Assembly: GCA_025453505.1 (NCBI GenBank)
Contig: JALOQG010000195.1
Location: forward strand, 1-5,761
Reading direction: 5' to 3'
From: Myxococcota bacterium
Lineage (GTDB): Bacteria > Myxococcota_A > UBA9160 > PR03
DNA length: 5,761 bases
Shown one piece after another: positions 5,508 through 5,761 of this stretch (positions are counted from its first letter, which is position 1; the number at the start of each line of letters is the position of its first letter). A program made the translations under genes and the position numbers. A model generated the notes under the pieces. It saw only the letters and a program-made list of their open reading frames with translations. It was not told the origin of the DNA and made no database searches.

Positions 5508-5761
5508 ATGGCAGGTGTGGAAGAGGTCACGGACCAGGACTTCGACGCGACGATCTTGCAGTCGGACACGCCGGCGATCGTCGATTTCTGGGCCGAGTGG
5601 TGCGCGCCCTGCCGCGCGATCGCGCCGATCATCGCAGACCTCGCCGCCAGCTACGGTGGGCAGGTGAAGATCGTCAAGATGAACGTCGACGAGAATCCGG
5701 CGACACCGGCGCGCTACGGCGTGCGCGCGATCCCGACGATCCTCGCGTTCAAGGGCGGCGT
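5508..5761 (+). CDS. trxA: Thioredoxin (3' end outside window)
   Basis: Small cytoplasmic dithiol-disulfide oxidoreductase; 84 complete codons are visible of an expected 105-110. The sequence follows the thioredoxin fold: VEEVTDQDFDATIL (4-17), VDFWAEWCAPCRAIAPII (25-42) with redox cysteines 32 and 35, VKMNVDENPATPARYGV (56-72), and the cis-proline loop RAIPT (73-77, Pro76). The active site is WCAPC rather than the commonest WCGPC. This variant occurs in ordinary bacterial thioredoxins and may shift redox potential slightly. There is no signal peptide or membrane anchor, which argues against a periplasmic cytochrome c maturation thioredoxin such as CcmG or ResA. The missing C-terminus should contain the final strand and helix. 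It is transcribed away from the gmhA-heme operon and shares the intergenic region with it, so any shared regulation would act there. Confidence 0.95.
   Translation, partial: MAGVEEVTDQDFDATILQSDTPAIVDFWAEWCAPCRAIAPIIADLAASYGGQVKIVKMNVDENPATPARYGVRAIPTILAFKGG

Noticed and set aside
4981..5667. Plus-strand open frame crossing the gmhA start, the intergenic region and the trxA start
   Set aside because: It is out of frame with trxA and antisense to gmhA, with no recognisable domain. It spans the probable promoter region.

Overview
The window is very GC-rich bacterial DNA that is almost entirely coding. Six genes lie head-to-tail on the minus strand. A seventh, a thioredoxin gene, is transcribed divergently at the right end and is cut by the window edge. 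The organism makes 5-aminolevulinate from glutamyl-tRNA (C5 route) and has a uroporphyrinogen-III methyltransferase fused to uroporphyrinogen-III synthase. It also has a GmhA-type phosphoheptose isomerase, which implies a heptose-containing envelope glycan such as LPS. C5-type HemA argues against a typical alphaproteobacterium. The HemX-hemA-hemC-cobA/hemD order, with high GC and GmhA, resembles deltaproteobacterial or myxobacterial-like lineages. That placement is an inference from gene content only.

Layout, in order of minus-strand transcription (right to left): gmhA (SIS-domain phosphoheptose isomerase, 5282-4677, TTG start behind AGGAGG); a 126-residue protein that looks like a macro domain without its ADP-ribose-binding core (4677-4297); a HemX/CcsA-like multi-pass membrane protein (4307-3516); hemA (glutamyl-tRNA reductase, 3519-2182); hemC (hydroxymethylbilane synthase, 2185-1259); and a cobA-hemD fusion (1262 to beyond position 1, 3' end missing). 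Every junction overlaps. Three consecutive ones (HemX/hemA, hemA/hemC, hemC/cobA-hemD) use the same 4-base GTGA overlap, and the gmhA/macro junction reads GTGATGA. The six genes look like one translationally coupled polycistron.

HemA, HemC and the HemD domain carry glutamyl-tRNA through to uroporphyrinogen III, apart from the HemL and HemB steps, which are not in the window. The CobA domain diverts uroporphyrinogen III to precorrin-2 for siroheme, cobalamin or related cofactors. The HemX-like protein probably supports HemA or haem handling at the membrane.

The only sizeable noncoding stretch, about 225 bases at 5283-5507, separates gmhA from divergent trxA. It should hold both promoters, and it contains a nested inverted repeat. 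The points most worth a second look are the core-deleted macro-like protein, the HemX-like protein without a tryptophan-rich haem-binding motif, and the physical coupling of a heptose isomerase to tetrapyrrole synthesis. I saw no mobile element, CRISPR array, tRNA or rRNA.
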